Assembly (NCBI GenBank): GCA_030512295.1
Contig: JAULSR010000003.1
Location: forward strand, 2,852,001 to 2,916,000
Direction of reading: 5' to 3'
Source of the DNA: Bombardia bombarda
Lineage: Eukaryota; Ascomycota; Sordariomycetes; Sordariales; Lasiosphaeriaceae
Length of the DNA: 64,000 nucleotides
In this document: piece after piece, positions 45,625 through 57,162 of the stretch
Layout: every line of letters starts with the position of its first letter
Numbering within the stretch: position 1 is the first letter of the stretch
Program-made: the position numbers and the translations under genes
The notes under the pieces: generated by a model
What the model saw: the letters and a program-made list of their open reading frames with translations, nothing else
The model's database searches: none
What the model was told of the DNA's origin: nothing

Positions 45625-48600
45625 ATGGAACAGCCTTTCTCGTCATCAAAGGTCACAGTCGAGTACTTCGATCCCCACGACCTCTACAAGCTTCTCGGGC
45701 CCGGCCTCATCCCCCGCCTCCCCCTCCGCGACCTGCATTGGCAGTCCCACGCCGGCCCCTTGCGCTCAATCCACACCCTCCATGTCGAACTCGTGCCCGC
45801 CGGCGCCGCCGACTACTCGTCCGTCCTCTCGCCCCTGACCTCCCCAAACCCAAACCCAAAGCCGCCCACATCCTCGACCGCCCTCTCCGAGAGCTCAGCC
45901 ATCCGCGACGACGGCTTCCAGACTGCCTCTTTGGGCGGCGGCCGTGCCACCTCGACCGAACAGCACGAGTCCATCGGGAGCGCCCTTCGCCTGCCAGGCG
46001 CGAGCAAGGAGCGCAGACACCAGATCCCCGGCCTGCGGCGGACCCCTTACCTAAAGGTCCTCCTCGTCCGATGCGACGACAACGACACATACAAGGCAAC
46101 CACGCGGGCCGAGATCAAGGAATGGATCAAGACGCACACGCCCCAGTCTGCGGCCAAACCTTCTGCCACCGCCGGCGGCGCCAGCAGCAACGCCGAGAAC
46201 CACGACGCCTTCGAGTGGATGGTTGTCCACGTGGTGATCCCCAACACGGTCGCCGCCACGCAGCCGCGCGTGACGGGCGGCAGCAGCAGCAGCAGCAAGG
46301 CGGCCGACCCGTCCCACTCGTCGGACATGGCCAAGGCGTCGTCGTCGGCGGCGGTCCGGTGGCGCGCCGGCTCGAGCACGCTGCTGGAGAAGATGCGCAG
46401 CGACTTCAACGGCTCCAGCAAGAGCGCCGTCGACCGCGTGCGCCAGGTCCGCATCGGCATCAACGATGTGCCCTACGACCTGCTCCCGCGCGTGGTGCCC
46501 GCCGTGCCGACGGGCTACCACGAGACGGAGCAGGACAGCGACATCGCGTGGGCCGATCTGATTGGGAAGTTCAAGGAGCTCATCCTGCTCAGTTTCGACA
46601 CGCGCGTGCGCCAGTACGAGGAGGACATCAAGGAGAAGGATAACCAGCGGGGGCTGCCGGGGTGGAATTTCTGCACGTTTTTCATACTCAAGGAGGGGCT
46701 GGCGAGGGGATTTGAGAGTGTGGGGCTGGTGGAGGACGCGCTGGTTGGGTATGATGAGCTGAGTGTTGGGCTGGACGCGATCATCCAGGAGCAGGCGATC
46801 GCCGGATCGGCGGAGGCGCATGGCGGGGCGCTGTTGGAGTATACGGAGGAGCTGAAGACGCTGGCGCAAAAGGCCGTGGACCAGATCACTCGTGGGAAGA
46901 TGGACTTTGAGGATGATGAGGAGGCTGTTGATCTGCAGTCGGGCGAGAGGGCGCCGGCTGGTGTTGTTGACAACTTTGACGCCATCCCCATCAGTTCCAC
47001 CAAGAAACCCTACCGCGAACTGATCCTGGCGAATAATGTGTCGTTGTTTGACTTTCGATGCTACATCTTTGCGCGCCAGATATCCCTCCTCCTACGTCTG
47101 GGCAACGCCTGGTCGACCAGGGAGGAACTCCTGGCCAAGCTCAAGGAGCAACAAGGGCTGGTTCCGCGGGGTGTTGCGCCCAGGGCACCGCCGCAGAAGC
47201 CGACTGATGAGTCGGAAAATCTCTCGCAGCTGGCGGAGATCTGCAGGAGAGCGCTGGAGTTTGTGCCGGCGGTTTCTACGCTTCTTAACAGAGATATCAT
47301 GGCGGCGATGTCATCAAAGAAGAAGAGCGGGGACGGTAAAGGGAAAGTTCAGCAGACTCCTCTTGATCCAGTCCTCTCGGAAGTCATTGAGAATATCGTT
47401 GCATCCTTTGCCTTCTCCGTGGCGCAGCAGATCCTCGCCCAGACCTCAACAAAGGCATTGCCAATCCCGCCGTCAACACTTGCTCCCCATGATGGACAGG
47501 AGCCAAAGGCCTCGATACCGGAGCCCAAGACCATGATGCATCCGGCGAGAACCACGTCTCTCCACTCGCGCGCTTCTCAACGGCCCCCGCCGAGCCCGGG
47601 CATCTTCCCCAGCGGCCGGAGGTCGAGCTCGCCTGATGTGGTGGCAAGTTCCCCTTATCTCAAAAGCGGCTTAGAGGAACTTGCCGCGCGGCGAGCCGAG
47701 CTCTACACACTGTCCCGCAATATCCTTGAGGAGAGCGGGAAAAAGCGCGGGTGGACCGACGGCTGGGCGTCTGTGCCCGTGGTGGGCGAGAGCGACGTCA
47801 ATGACATGGAGGATGTAAGCCTGGATGAAGACGAGGGCGTGGACATGGAGGAGGCAGAGTCAGACATGAATCACGGCGCCGCCGCCGTGCAGGCCTCTGC
47901 AGCCGGCGTGGGCAACGAGCTGCTCCGCACGGCGCTCGACAACAAGGATGATTTCTATCGGCTGTACGAGACGCTGACGGACAAGGCGCTCCGCCACTAC
48001 ACGGTTGCCAGCTTTAGCAACTCGGTCGAGGCGAACATTGCCGATCTTGCGGTCTTGAAGTTCCACCTGGGCGATTACGCCGAGGCGGCTTCGTATTTCT
48101 ACGAGACAATTCCGTTTTTCGCGGAGCGCGGCTGGAGTCTCCTGGAGCTGTCTATGCTTGTTATGTACGCGAGATGTCTCAAGGAGCTGAGGAAGCTGGA
48201 TGACTACGTGAATAAGGCGCTTCGGCAGCTGTTGTCTAAAGCTGCGGCGGCGGAGAGGGATAGGCTTGAGCGCAAGTCTCTGCTTCGTTTTGGGGCCAGG
48301 GACGAGTCGACGCAGTTTCCCGAAGCTTCGGCGATATCGGGGTTTCTGGAGGATATGCTGACGATTTCAACGTCACTAGAGAAGGAGGTCAGGGTGTCAC
48401 TGGCTGGCTTCTTTTGCGATGTGGAGATTGGAGGGGCTCCTGCCTACGAGGACGGTCAGGACAGTTTTACGCTTTCGTTAAAGTTACGCAGTCTCCTCGT
48501 GGACGAGTTTGAGGCACAGTCTATCAGCTTGCGGATCGTGAGTCCGGCGGTGGGCGGGGTCAAGGAGATTTGGCTCCAGACTACAGGGCCGGCGCTGATC

Positions 48601-50469
48601 AAGCCGGGGAGAAACAAGGTGCAGCTACAAGGGACCTTCATAATGGTGGGAGACTACGAGGTTGATCAGATTCGGTTGTCTAGTCACAATGTCTTGATGC
48701 ACTTCGAGCGGGAGGTGGGACAGGTTGCAGACAAGTCGCTGAATATTCTGACGAACCCAAGGGTTATGCTTTACCAGCGGGCTGATTCGCTGGACGTGCG
48801 GCTTCTGGCGGCGAAGGATGTCCGTCTGGACAAGAATAACGCGCTGGAGCTGGAGGTCCTGACGGGCTGGAATACAATCACGACGTGCGAGGTCAAGATC
48901 AGATCGGCTACAGGTGGCCTGCGGCTCTTGATGGCCGAGGCGGCTGTGCTAGGGGAGCCGCAGCCGAAGAAACGGCTGGACGGCGGGTCGTTTGTGTTTG
49001 GCGACATCTCAGCGGAGCGCACGATCAGGATCAGGCTCCCTTTTACGGTCGAGCAGGACGTGCTCAACGTAGCGGTCAAGGTCGAGGTGACGTACTCTAC
49101 CGACCGAGGGACGTTTACCTTTTTCAAGACTTTGTCTGTTCCCATCTCGCTCGCACTGGGCGTCAACGTCCAGGACGTGTTCAAGCACGACGCGCTATTC
49201 TCCAGATTCACCGTCTCGACGGCCAGCGCCAGCCCCCTGAGGCTGTTTAAGAGCGAGCTCCAGGGGTCGGAGGTGTTCGAGTCCCATTTTGGGGTGCCGC
49301 CGAGCGAGCCCATATTGGTGTTTCCCAAGCAGCCCGCGAGCTTGATGTACAAGATTACGAGAAAGCCTCGCGGGGCACCGCCGGGCCCGAAGACGAAAAA
49401 GACAATGTATCTGAAGCTTTGGTACAGCGTGGTGCAGAATGAGATTGAAGAGCTTTTTGAGCAGACGCTCAGGCGAGATGTAGAGGCAACGACGGGGTTG
49501 AGGGCCTACTCGAAGCTGGTCGTGGCCAAAGTGCTGGCTGGGGTTCAGAGCGGGCTGTCGACGTACGAGCTGGAGAAGGCGGCGCTGCTGGGGGAGATGT
49601 CGACGGTGTTCCTTGGGGATATTCGCTGGGAGGCGCAGTTCTCTGGGCTCGGGCTCGGGCTCGGGGGGTCTGCAAGTGAAGCGGCGAAGCTGGCGGGTTG
49701 GTTTGCCGAGTGGTTGAGGAAGAATCCCGTGCTCGTGTTGCCGCGGCCTGGGAACGACACCGCGGAGCAGCGCAGCTCGATTCTGATTCCGGTGGATATC
49801 CCCCCTATCACTATTGTTCACACGGCGGATATGCGCTTCCAGGAGCCGCTGGGGTCAATCACGGCGGCAGGGGATCGCGTGTTCTGCATCAACCAGGTGC
49901 TGCCTGTTACGTTGCATCTGCGCTGGACGCGCATATGGGACACGACGGTCGCTGTGCCAGCCAGCAGTAAGGGAGCGACGACGACGGCGGCAACAACAAC
50001 GGCACGATCGGAGGATCTAGAGTTCAGCTACGAGCTCACGGCGCCGTCGGACACGTGGCTCCTGGGCGGACGACGGAAGGGTCATTTTGTGATTCCGGCG
50101 ATGGAGGATCCCGAAGGCGGCGAGGTGGTGGGAGCCAGCTCGACGCCGGATACGGAGGCGGATATCCCATTGTTGTTGATACCGTTGCGGGAAGGGTGGT
50201 TGCCGTTTCCGAGTGTGGATATTCGGGAGGTTAGGAGTGGGAATGGCGATGCGAAGGGCGGTAGTGGTGGTGGTGAGGGAGGAGGTGAGGCTACGGCTGT
50301 GGGTCAGCATGGGCATTGCGAGACGGACACTCGAAACTTGGGGGAGACGGTGCTGGTTGTGGCGGATAGGGCTAAAGTGACGCTGAGCCTGGATGCGAGC
50401 GGGCTGGGGGGCGGGCCGCTCGTGTTGGAGAGTGAGAGGGCGGGGCTGGGGGTGAGGGTTGTGGTGTAG
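45625..50469 (+). CDS. TRS130: TRAPP II complex subunit TRS130 (TRAPPC10)
   Basis: Single-exon ORF of 1614 aa. Trs130 is a TRAPP II-specific subunit that helps activate Ypt31/32 (Rab11) at the late Golgi. The start is family-like: SSKVTVEYFDPHDLYKLLGP, then LRDLHWQSHAGPLRSIHTLHVEL. TPYLKVLLVRCDDNDTYKAT and EIKEWIKTHTP follow, and further on LPGWNFCTFFILKEGLARGFESVGLVEDALVGYDEL. The middle carries the helical part (FYRLYETLTDKALRHYTVAS, YAEAASYFYETIPFFAERGW). The C-terminal third is beta-rich Ig-like trunk, with MHFEREVGQVADK and LEVLTGWNTITTCEVKIR. Low-complexity inserts (SPNPNPKPP; GGSSSSSKAA; TTTAATTTARSE) make it longer than the yeast protein (1102 aa). Its stop codon lies in the first unit of a 10-bp minisatellite. 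Confidence 0.9.
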   Translation: MEQPFSSSKVTVEYFDPHDLYKLLGPGLIPRLPLRDLHWQSHAGPLRSIHTLHVELVPAGAADYSSVLSPLTSPNPNPKPPTSSTALSESSAIRDDGFQTASLGGGRATSTEQHESIGSALRLPGASKERRHQIPGLRRTPYLKVLLVRCDDNDTYKATTRAEIKEWIKTHTPQSAAKPSATAGGASSNAENHDAFEWMVVHVVIPNTVAATQPRVTGGSSSSSKAADPSHSSDMAKASSSAAVRWRAGSSTLLEKMRSDFNGSSKSAVDRVRQVRIGINDVPYDLLPRVVPAVPTGYHETEQDSDIAWADLIGKFKELILLSFDTRVRQYEEDIKEKDNQRGLPGWNFCTFFILKEGLARGFESVGLVEDALVGYDELSVGLDAIIQEQAIAGSAEAHGGALLEYTEELKTLAQKAVDQITRGKMDFEDDEEAVDLQSGERAPAGVVDNFDAIPISSTKKPYRELILANNVSLFDFRCYIFARQISLLLRLGNAWSTREELLAKLKEQQGLVPRGVAPRAPPQKPTDESENLSQLAEICRRALEFVPAVSTLLNRDIMAAMSSKKKSGDGKGKVQQTPLDPVLSEVIENIVASFAFSVAQQILAQTSTKALPIPPSTLAPHDGQEPKASIPEPKTMMHPARTTSLHSRASQRPPPSPGIFPSGRRSSSPDVVASSPYLKSGLEELAARRAELYTLSRNILEESGKKRGWTDGWASVPVVGESDVNDMEDVSLDEDEGVDMEEAESDMNHGAAAVQASAAGVGNELLRTALDNKDDFYRLYETLTDKALRHYTVASFSNSVEANIADLAVLKFHLGDYAEAASYFYETIPFFAERGWSLLELSMLVMYARCLKELRKLDDYVNKALRQLLSKAAAAERDRLERKSLLRFGARDESTQFPEASAISGFLEDMLTISTSLEKEVRVSLAGFFCDVEIGGAPAYEDGQDSFTLSLKLRSLLVDEFEAQSISLRIVSPAVGGVKEIWLQTTGPALIKPGRNKVQLQGTFIMVGDYEVDQIRLSSHNVLMHFEREVGQVADKSLNILTNPRVMLYQRADSLDVRLLAAKDVRLDKNNALELEVLTGWNTITTCEVKIRSATGGLRLLMAEAAVLGEPQPKKRLDGGSFVFGDISAERTIRIRLPFTVEQDVLNVAVKVEVTYSTDRGTFTFFKTLSVPISLALGVNVQDVFKHDALFSRFTVSTASASPLRLFKSELQGSEVFESHFGVPPSEPILVFPKQPASLMYKITRKPRGAPPGPKTKKTMYLKLWYSVVQNEIEELFEQTLRRDVEATTGLRAYSKLVVAKVLAGVQSGLSTYELEKAALLGEMSTVFLGDIRWEAQFSGLGLGLGGSASEAAKLAGWFAEWLRKNPVLVLPRPGNDTAEQRSSILIPVDIPPITIVHTADMRFQEPLGSITAAGDRVFCINQVLPVTLHLRWTRIWDTTVAVPASSKGATTTAATTTARSEDLEFSYELTAPSDTWLLGGRRKGHFVIPAMEDPEGGEVVGASSTPDTEADIPLLLIPLREGWLPFPSVDIREVRSGNGDAKGGSGGGEGGGEATAVGQHGHCETDTRNLGETVLVVADRAKVTLSLDASGLGGGPLVLESERAGLGVRVVV

Positions 50470-50579
50470 TGTGGTGTAGTGTGGTGTAGTGTGGTGTAGT
50501 GTGGTGTAGTGTGGTGTAGTGTGGTGTAGTGTGGTGTAGTGTGGTGTAGTGTGGTGTAGTGTGGTGTAGTGTGGTGTAG
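50461..50579. repeat. 10-bp minisatellite spanning the TRS130 stop codon
   Basis: Twelve copies of GTGGTGTAGT, the last ending in A in place of T, with no other mismatch. The first unit supplies the last Val-Val codons and the TAG stop at 50467-50469. A 10-bp period puts TAG in all three frames within 30 bp. Confidence 0.92.
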
Positions 50580-52297
50580 ATAGAGCTGGATGGGTGGTGG
50601 TGGTGGCAGGGCTGGGTTGGTAAGTAGGGCCCTGTCCTAGTGTAGTGTAGGGGGGGGGGGGGGGGGGGGAAGTGATGGGTGCCAGTGGCTGATTGCTGGA
50701 TGGGGTGTTGGGTCATTGGTGCTATTTCGAACGGATTGTGATTGAGTTTCATTACGAGTACCAAGGTCCGGGTCTAGACGAATCCTTATCTTGTTGTACG
50801 AAGGCTGCACGGCGCTTGCATATTTGCAAATTGTAGTAGCATCCCGTATTACTAAGTTATACGGATGTATATTCTTTCCATGGACTGCATTGTGTTGTTG
50901 CCTGCACTAAAAGGGCACATGATGGTGATATTGTAGTCTGGAAGAGCTATCACTTCCCGACCAAGTGGTAAAGGGGTATGAGATGACTGCGGATGGTGAC
51001 ATGTGATCTGGTGGTGTGATGATTTAGAATGGATTACTTAGCAAATCGAGTATATATAGTGAGTGGTATGTGCGTTGGGGGCGATATGGGGAGATTTGAA
51101 GATAGATGTAGGCATGTCGTGAAACAAAGGACGGGATGAAAAATGTTTAAAGGTAGGTAGTAGTTCTAGGTAAGCATATTGGCAAGCAAGGAGGAGGCAT
51201 GACAAGGCTGTGAAGCAAGCTGGGGATGTCGCACAAGATAGGCGGTGAATTTGGAGCACACATAAGTAAAGGGATAGGTAATACAGGATATTGGAGGCTT
51301 TGATTGGAGCAGGTAGTGGTGGAGGAGCAAAGGTGAAATGGCTGTGGCCAGAGACACTGTGCGACGGTGCGCAAGGTGTGCTGTAACACACGCATACAAT
51401 AATAGTCTGAAAGTTGGTAGTATTTGGTAGGGAATAAATGATGAGGGGGTCAAGGGCAGGTTGGTATCTACCAGACTTGATAAAAAGAAAGAGATAGTCA
51501 AGGCGGGACACATAGCTATATAGAATAGATCGTGCCACCGAGACTTCTTTGGGTGTCAGTTCTCGCTTGTATGCCAATTGCAATCACGGGGTGAACGACC
51601 CGAGGCAAGCTCTCAGTATTCGATCGCCGGGACCCATATTTTGTAGCCGAGGCAGGTGGCCGATAATGCAACGCTGCGGATGAGCAGACGCCCGATGCTC
51701 GTCGACGCTGTCCAGATCGTGCCAAGACTCTATCATCACCAGCAGACGGTATATACATCCATGTGGTATGCACTGTCTTTCGGGTAGCGATTTCGGTAGA
51801 TATGTGGTCGGCGATGACAAAGCGCCCCCCAGGGTGGCCCAGGGTGGTAGTACGAGACATGTCGACCCCATGGCTCAGGTGTCACAATGTAGTTCTAGAG
51901 TCTAGGCGCGTAAAGGCGCGTAATTGGATCGGAGAGATATTATGTTCATCTCTGGATGCATTCTGTCACCCATCCAGCCCCTGACTCAGCAGCAACATGC
52001 AGCATGGAGCAGCGGATTGGACATGGAGACGAACCTTGTTTCCGGTCACGACCCTCACAGCCCAGAGTGAGTGGGCTTCCACCCTGAGGTATGCATACTA
52101 TTCCTGGGTACAGTCGGCGTCGGGGCTGAGGGCACGATGGCGGCCAAATGCCAGTTGCATCGTGGTCATGTCTTGATATAAGAACTCGAGGGTGTCGGCC
52201 GCGTGTGACATATGCAAGCAATCAAATGCCAATCAATACCAGTACCACACCCAACCCCCTTCTTTTGATCTCTTGGATGACTTGAAGTCAACCAAAT
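50470..52297. other. intergenic between TRS130 and second Zn2Cys6 gene
   Basis: About 1.8 kb with the minisatellite, a G20 run, and then moderately AT-rich sequence. Minus-strand ORFs at 51038-51583 and 51516-51860 lack any family feature. The last 300 bp should contain the promoter of the Zn2Cys6 gene. Confidence 0.45.
50650..50669. repeat. poly-G run of 20
   Basis: Uninterrupted G20, about 70 bp after the minisatellite. Runs of this length often replicate and sequence poorly, so its true length is uncertain. Confidence 0.8.
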
Positions 52298-55013
52298 ATG
52301 AATTCCGATCAACCATCCCAGTTGCAACCCGGTCGCAAGCGACGGACGCACAAACGAAGCCGCAATGGCTGCATCACCTGCAAGCAGCGACATATTCGGT
52401 GCGACGAGTCGAAACCTGTATGGTGGGTGTGTGTTTCTGTCCAGGTTGGGAGGATAAGGGCCTGGTGTGGCCTGGCCCGTGCACCGCACCCCCTTTTCCC
52501 TTCCCTTCTACATCTCCCGGCAGGCGAGGAGCGACAAGAAATACTCATAATGACGATTCAACAGCACAAACTGTCTAACCCGTGGAGGGGAGTGTGGCTA
52601 CTCGGAGCCTGCCTCCATCCCGGCGCCCATGGCAGATTCTTCAACCGGAGCTGCAACTGCCAGTGGCGAGCAACAACAGGAACACCAACAACTCCCACTG
52701 CGTCTTTTTCCCACCTCTCCAGCAGATCCCTTTGACTGCTTGCCCATCAAGATGCCGCACAGGTCGATGGAGCTGTTTCGCCACTGTACGTTACAACATC
52801 ACTGGTTTTCAAGTTCATACTTAGTCTATCTCTGTTTGTTTACATTGCTTCTCGACTTACACCACCACATCACCACAGTGACCAACTACCGCATCTTCAG
52901 CCGGACAGCAGTGCAAAAGAATCCCAATTCAGAAACGTATGAGCCCTTCTCCCTGACTTTCTCCCTGACTTTCTCCCTCGGTCCCTGCGCTTACGGTATG
53001 CGAAACCCACAGTGTCGGTCTCGCCCTCAACAACCCCGGCGTCTTCCGCGGCAGCCTCCTGATGGCTGCTCTTCACAATTCTTGGTTATCGTACTCGAAC
53101 TCGGGAAGCCCGCTCCATAACTCGGACATGCAACAGACGTACATATATCACAAGCTGGAGGCGATGCGCCAGATCAATGTCCAGATTGCCGACCCCGTCA
53201 TGTGCACGAGCGATGAGTGTATTGGACTTATCGCGGCCTTGGCCATGGCTGAGGTATGTGTTTTCGTTCATTTACTAGTGAAAAGAGAGTTCCCACCGCG
53301 GTGGATACAACGAACAACGAGTTCACCCTAACAAATACCCGAATAGAGTGGCATGGGCGACTGTGAAGCCGCAGAGGCACACCTCAAGGGTCTCTTCGCC
53401 CTGATCAACATGAAGCGTCCCGAGGAGTGGCAGCATCTCTTTTGGGGGATCCTGCAGCGGATTATCTTGATGTTTGTTTCTTTCTCCATCAGCTCTGAGT
53501 CCTACATGGTCGTTTTGTAACATCCCACAGAACAGGTAGTTTCATCGCCGCCGCCAAGAACTCCCAACCGGCCGATATCCAGCAATCCCCAGTCGAGAGC
53601 AGATCTGTCGAGACCCACCATCACAGCCGCGGCGATTACATAAGACCGACAGGACCGCTATTCAGCACCGCACCATTCACCGCGACCCGTCTTTCCCCTT
53701 TTTACATGGGCTCGACCCCGTCGCTGGAAGCCTGCAAAGCCGATGCCGAGGGCGAGGTTCTCGTCAACGCCCTGCGTCGCCTTTCGTCACAGCCTCAAGC
53801 CTGGTTAGGGCGTGACACCAGCAAAGAACAGACAAATACTCCAAATCCGGCCAGAGACAACACTACCGCCATCCTTCTATCCGACACAGACGCCTTCATC
53901 GTCAGTCTCCTGTTCAAGCCTCACCCCCTTCATACAGCCACTCGCAGCCAGGGAGAAAGCGGCCTGTACACCACTATGGCCATGTCTCCATCACAGCCGG
54001 CAGGAGGATCCCCAACAAGTTCATCCTCGTCCTCATCTCCGTCCCAATCTCCATCCCCACACCCCTCCGCTACGCACTTTGGCTCTCGCAACCACAGCCC
54101 ATCATCATCCCCACGACCTCAGCATCGACCCCAGCCACGCTTTGATCCCTACGACCACCTCCCTGCAGACCTCTTCCCTTCCACTAGCCGCGCCTGGGCC
54201 ACCGCTGCCTACCTGTATCTTCACATCATACTACAGCCGCTCTGGGGCAGCAGTAACGAGGTGGAAGTAGAGCCCTATCTCCTCCGCTTACTTCTCGACA
54301 CCCTCCGTGACGATATCGAACACACCGAGAAGGCGATGATGATTGGGGCGTATAGTAGCGAGTTGTGGTTGTGGAAGGTGGTTGTCGGGGCTTATACTTT
54401 GTCGAAGGTGGAGGGTGGGGAGATGGGTGTGCATGTGTCTGGAGAGGAGGGGGAGAGAAAGACAAAGAGGAGAGGGACGGAGAGAAGAGGCAGACGGGGG
54501 AAAGATACTCTTGATCAGACAGAAATGGTTATGGGACGACGGATGGGAAGAAGAAGAGGTGGCTATGCTGTTGATAGGGTTGGTGGTGTGGGCGAGTCGG
54601 GGTCGGGGCTGGGGTTGGGTGTTGTTCCGATGGGGAGGGACACGGGGGAGGGCGATGGCGAGGGCAGGCTTTGGTCAAGTGGGTCTGAATCAGGAGAGTC
54701 AGGACTCGGGTCGGGTGCCAGCTCGACGAGGGACTTTAGTGAGGGGTATGTTGACGAAGGCGAGGGGGTGATGGATGAGGGTGACGAAATGGAAAATGAT
54801 ACGGCTGAGTATGTGGTTGAGATGAAAGCGTGGTTAGATGCGCGCTTGCGTGTCTGGAAGACTGCTGCCCGCGTGTCTGATTGGCAATCAGCCAGACGGC
54901 TTCTAAGCAGAATTGCTTGGCCTGAGCATAATAGTTTGCGCGGCGTGGATTCCATTGTCCAAGAGATTTGGTGGAATGCTGTGGGGGATGCGCCGGATCC
55001 CGGGCTCTGGTAG
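52298..55013 (+). CDS. Zn2Cys6 transcription factor with fungal-specific (DUF3468-type) domain
   Basis: 750 aa in six exons: 52298-52422, 52565-52785, 52879-52936, 53013-53253, 53347-53471 and 53531-55013. The first intron cuts within the zinc cluster and splicing restores it. Cys are at 25, 28, 35, 42, 45 and 52 (CITCKQRHIRCDESKPVCTNC, with GGEC after it; CX2CX6CX6CX2CX6C), preceded by the basic GRKRRTHKRSRNG typical of the sterol-regulator (UPC2/ECM22) type. Next come SMELFRHLTNYRIFSRTAV, then GVFRGSLLMAALHNSWLSY, MRQINVQIADPVMCTSDECIGLIAALAMAES, and LFALINMKRPEEWQ. The C-terminal part has AYLYLHIILQPLWGSS and RLLLDTLRDDI, interrupted by Ser/Pro-rich and Gly/Glu/Arg-rich low-complexity inserts, and ends in PEHNSLRGVDSIVQEIWW. 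The target genes are unknown. It has no adjacent enzyme cluster. Confidence 0.85.
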
Positions 55014-55832
55014 GGATACCAATGACAGCATGGTGTCATTTCGAGGCGTCTTTCTCATTAATCTTTACCAAGCAAGCCAGATAAGTGGTTAGTTTTGAAC
55101 ATTATGGCTCCCTCCGTCACAGCGCAAGGTTGATTTTATTGCTCCATACTAGCTACATAAAGCCAAAATTTGACTTTATGGCCATTATAGCCCTCAAAGG
55201 GTAATACTATCAATTTAGGGGGTTTTCTCGGATAGGCATAGAAGCGTTATTATCGAGCAGCGCGTGTGCGGATACTGCGAAGCTGACTTCGGTTCCTCAA
55301 ACTGAGACGTCCAAGGTGATAATTGATGGAGGCGAGAAGTAGCGAGGTAAGAAAGTCGTCGACATACATATATCATCGATGGCTTCGGCATCAGACTAAT
55401 CTAATCCAACATGCGCATAGCAATTATATGGCATGAATACCACATACCACTTGGTCCCTGTGGCGGCTTTTGTCCTTATCCACACCATACCCTCACCAAC
55501 AACAAAGAACAAACAACCAAACAACAAACAACCAAACAACAAACATGACGAAAGGTGTGACTCCACCCCTACGAGAAGCACATATTGTTTGCCTTCCTCT
55601 GATTCACTTTGTGCAAACCCGCCTTCTCAGCCACTCGACCTGTGTTTGCTTCCCTCCTGAGCAAACAACCTCCTCGACAAATACTTAATCGCACAACAAT
55701 CCCCATCTTGTCAAATTATAGTCAACCAAACACTCCCTCCATTCGTGGATGCCAAAAAACACCACCTTGGCCTCCAGTACTTTACACACTCAAAAGACAC
55801 TATTCTCAACCTTCCCTTAATAGTCCCTAATA
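55014..55832. other. intergenic, no gene recognised
   Basis: About 0.8 kb. The plus strand near 55500-55550 has repeated CAAACAAC words. A 47-codon frame starting in this repeat looks random. It may contain the promoter of the small ORF at 55833. Confidence 0.4.
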
Positions 55833-56108
55833 ATGGGTATTTTTTTCAGCAAAGACAGCGGCAAAAATGACGACGGAAGATGCTTCTGCTTTTACTTCCC
55901 CTGTAATTGCAGCCAATGTGGGAAGCCAATAGAACCCAAGGTGGAATATTACAGTAATTGGACCCCCCACTTGTGCAAACACACCCGCAGCGAACAACGG
56001 CGCCGCAAGCCAGGATCGATAACATGGGATGAGTCCAAGTATATACAATGCAAGCAATGCGAAGAGAGAGGAGAAGCAGCAGCGAGACAATATGACGGAC
56101 TTCAGTAG
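55833..56108 (+). CDS. possible small cysteine-rich protein with N-myristoylation motif
   Basis: ORF of 91 aa, not recognised. It starts MGIFFSKD, which fits the N-myristoylation pattern (Gly2, Ser6). Cys17 and Cys19, and the cluster CFCFYFPCNCSQC, could be palmitoylated or bind metal. A second pair, CKQCEERG, and one in HLCKHTR make a zinc-finger-like spacing. The C-terminus is basic and polar. Just downstream (56206-56330), another frame has a similar composition (RQHPYCPCEHCNTRTRESRQ), but I could not join it by a credible intron. The size makes chance possible. The cysteine pattern and N-terminus are the reasons to list it. Confidence 0.35.
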   Translation: MGIFFSKDSGKNDDGRCFCFYFPCNCSQCGKPIEPKVEYYSNWTPHLCKHTRSEQRRRKPGSITWDESKYIQCKQCEERGEAAARQYDGLQ

Positions 56109-57162
56109 CGTAGCAAGGTAAATAACATATCTCAAGGCCTCAAACGACAATAGAGTACTTCCCATCGCTAATACTATATCGGCTATTACAGTCCATACCA
56201 CTCGCTTGCTTCACGAGAAGCATGAGAGCCCTGAGCATCTTCGGCAACATCCCTACTGCCCTTGCGAGCACTGCAACACAAGGACTAGAGAGTCCCGGCA
56301 AAGAGAACTGGTGGTGGTTGTTGCAGTAGACAGAGATAGATGGACGTCATCGTGTCATTCGCCATTATCGGTACTGGTCCCCTCAGTGGGAAGAGAAAAA
56401 GCAAGCATCAGGACACACGAAGAAGGATCTTTAGTTAGTTTCACTCCACCAATGAGAATGCCGGCGATTAGCATATGACGACTGGATACTACCTTCTACC
56501 CTTTGATGTTTCTGTTCTTAGATGATATAGACACTGTGAAGAGTTAAATCTGTGATGTAAACTTACAACTAGAAACTAAAAAGGCAGATACCGGTAAACT
56601 GATGCAACAGATACCTATCTTAATCTTAATTGCTGTCTGAATAAGGATTTCGCAAATCTCTTTCTTCCATCAAGAAGCTCTGATCAAGCTAGTAACGACA
56701 GGTAGTCGGGGAATCGTATCATACCACGTCTCGTTTCAACATATCCATTAACCGACAGGAAAATCTATATCTCACTGTTGGGAATCTGGCCACAAATCTC
56801 GTAAAAAGTTCGAATTCATATTCGTCTCAGGGATTTTTCCATTCCCCCATGCCTTCTCTCTTCCATGACTCACTAAACGGGCTACTACCAAGGTAATATA
56901 TAAACAAATACCTGAGGTAAAAAGGGGGTAAACTGCCATATCTAAAACAACAGAAAATAAAACAACGCTGCGCAACGCAATGCCACGCGCGCAATCCATG
57001 CATGCTATATTCCATGACCATGAAGGGAATAGTAATAAAAGAACAAAAATAAAAAAGACCAACAATATGAAGCTTGGTAAAAAGAAGAAGAAAACCAACA
57101 AAAGCATGATAAGCTTCAACACACCCCAATTGACCACAAAGAACACACAACCACACAAGAAA
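56109..57162. other. intergenic before kinase gene end
   Basis: About 1.05 kb, AT-rich. It includes the cysteine-containing open stretch at 56206-56478, and then the 3' region of the minus-strand kinase gene. No firm gene. Confidence 0.4.

Noticed and set aside
45552..46643. 363-codon plus-strand ORF overlapping the start of TRS130
   Set aside because: Arg/Pro-rich out-of-frame shadow. The TRS130 frame shows clear family conservation.
50372..50764. 130-codon minus-strand ORF with repeated YTTLHHTTPH
   Set aside because: It is only the translation of the 10-bp minisatellite and the TRS130 3' end.
51038..51860. Minus-strand ORFs of 114-181 codons
   Set aside because: No family features, overlapping frames, and random-looking Pro/Leu/Ser content in an intergenic region.
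55470..55688. ORF over CAAACAAC repeats
   Set aside because: Most of it is translated repeat, and the in-frame ATG gives only 47 codons without features.
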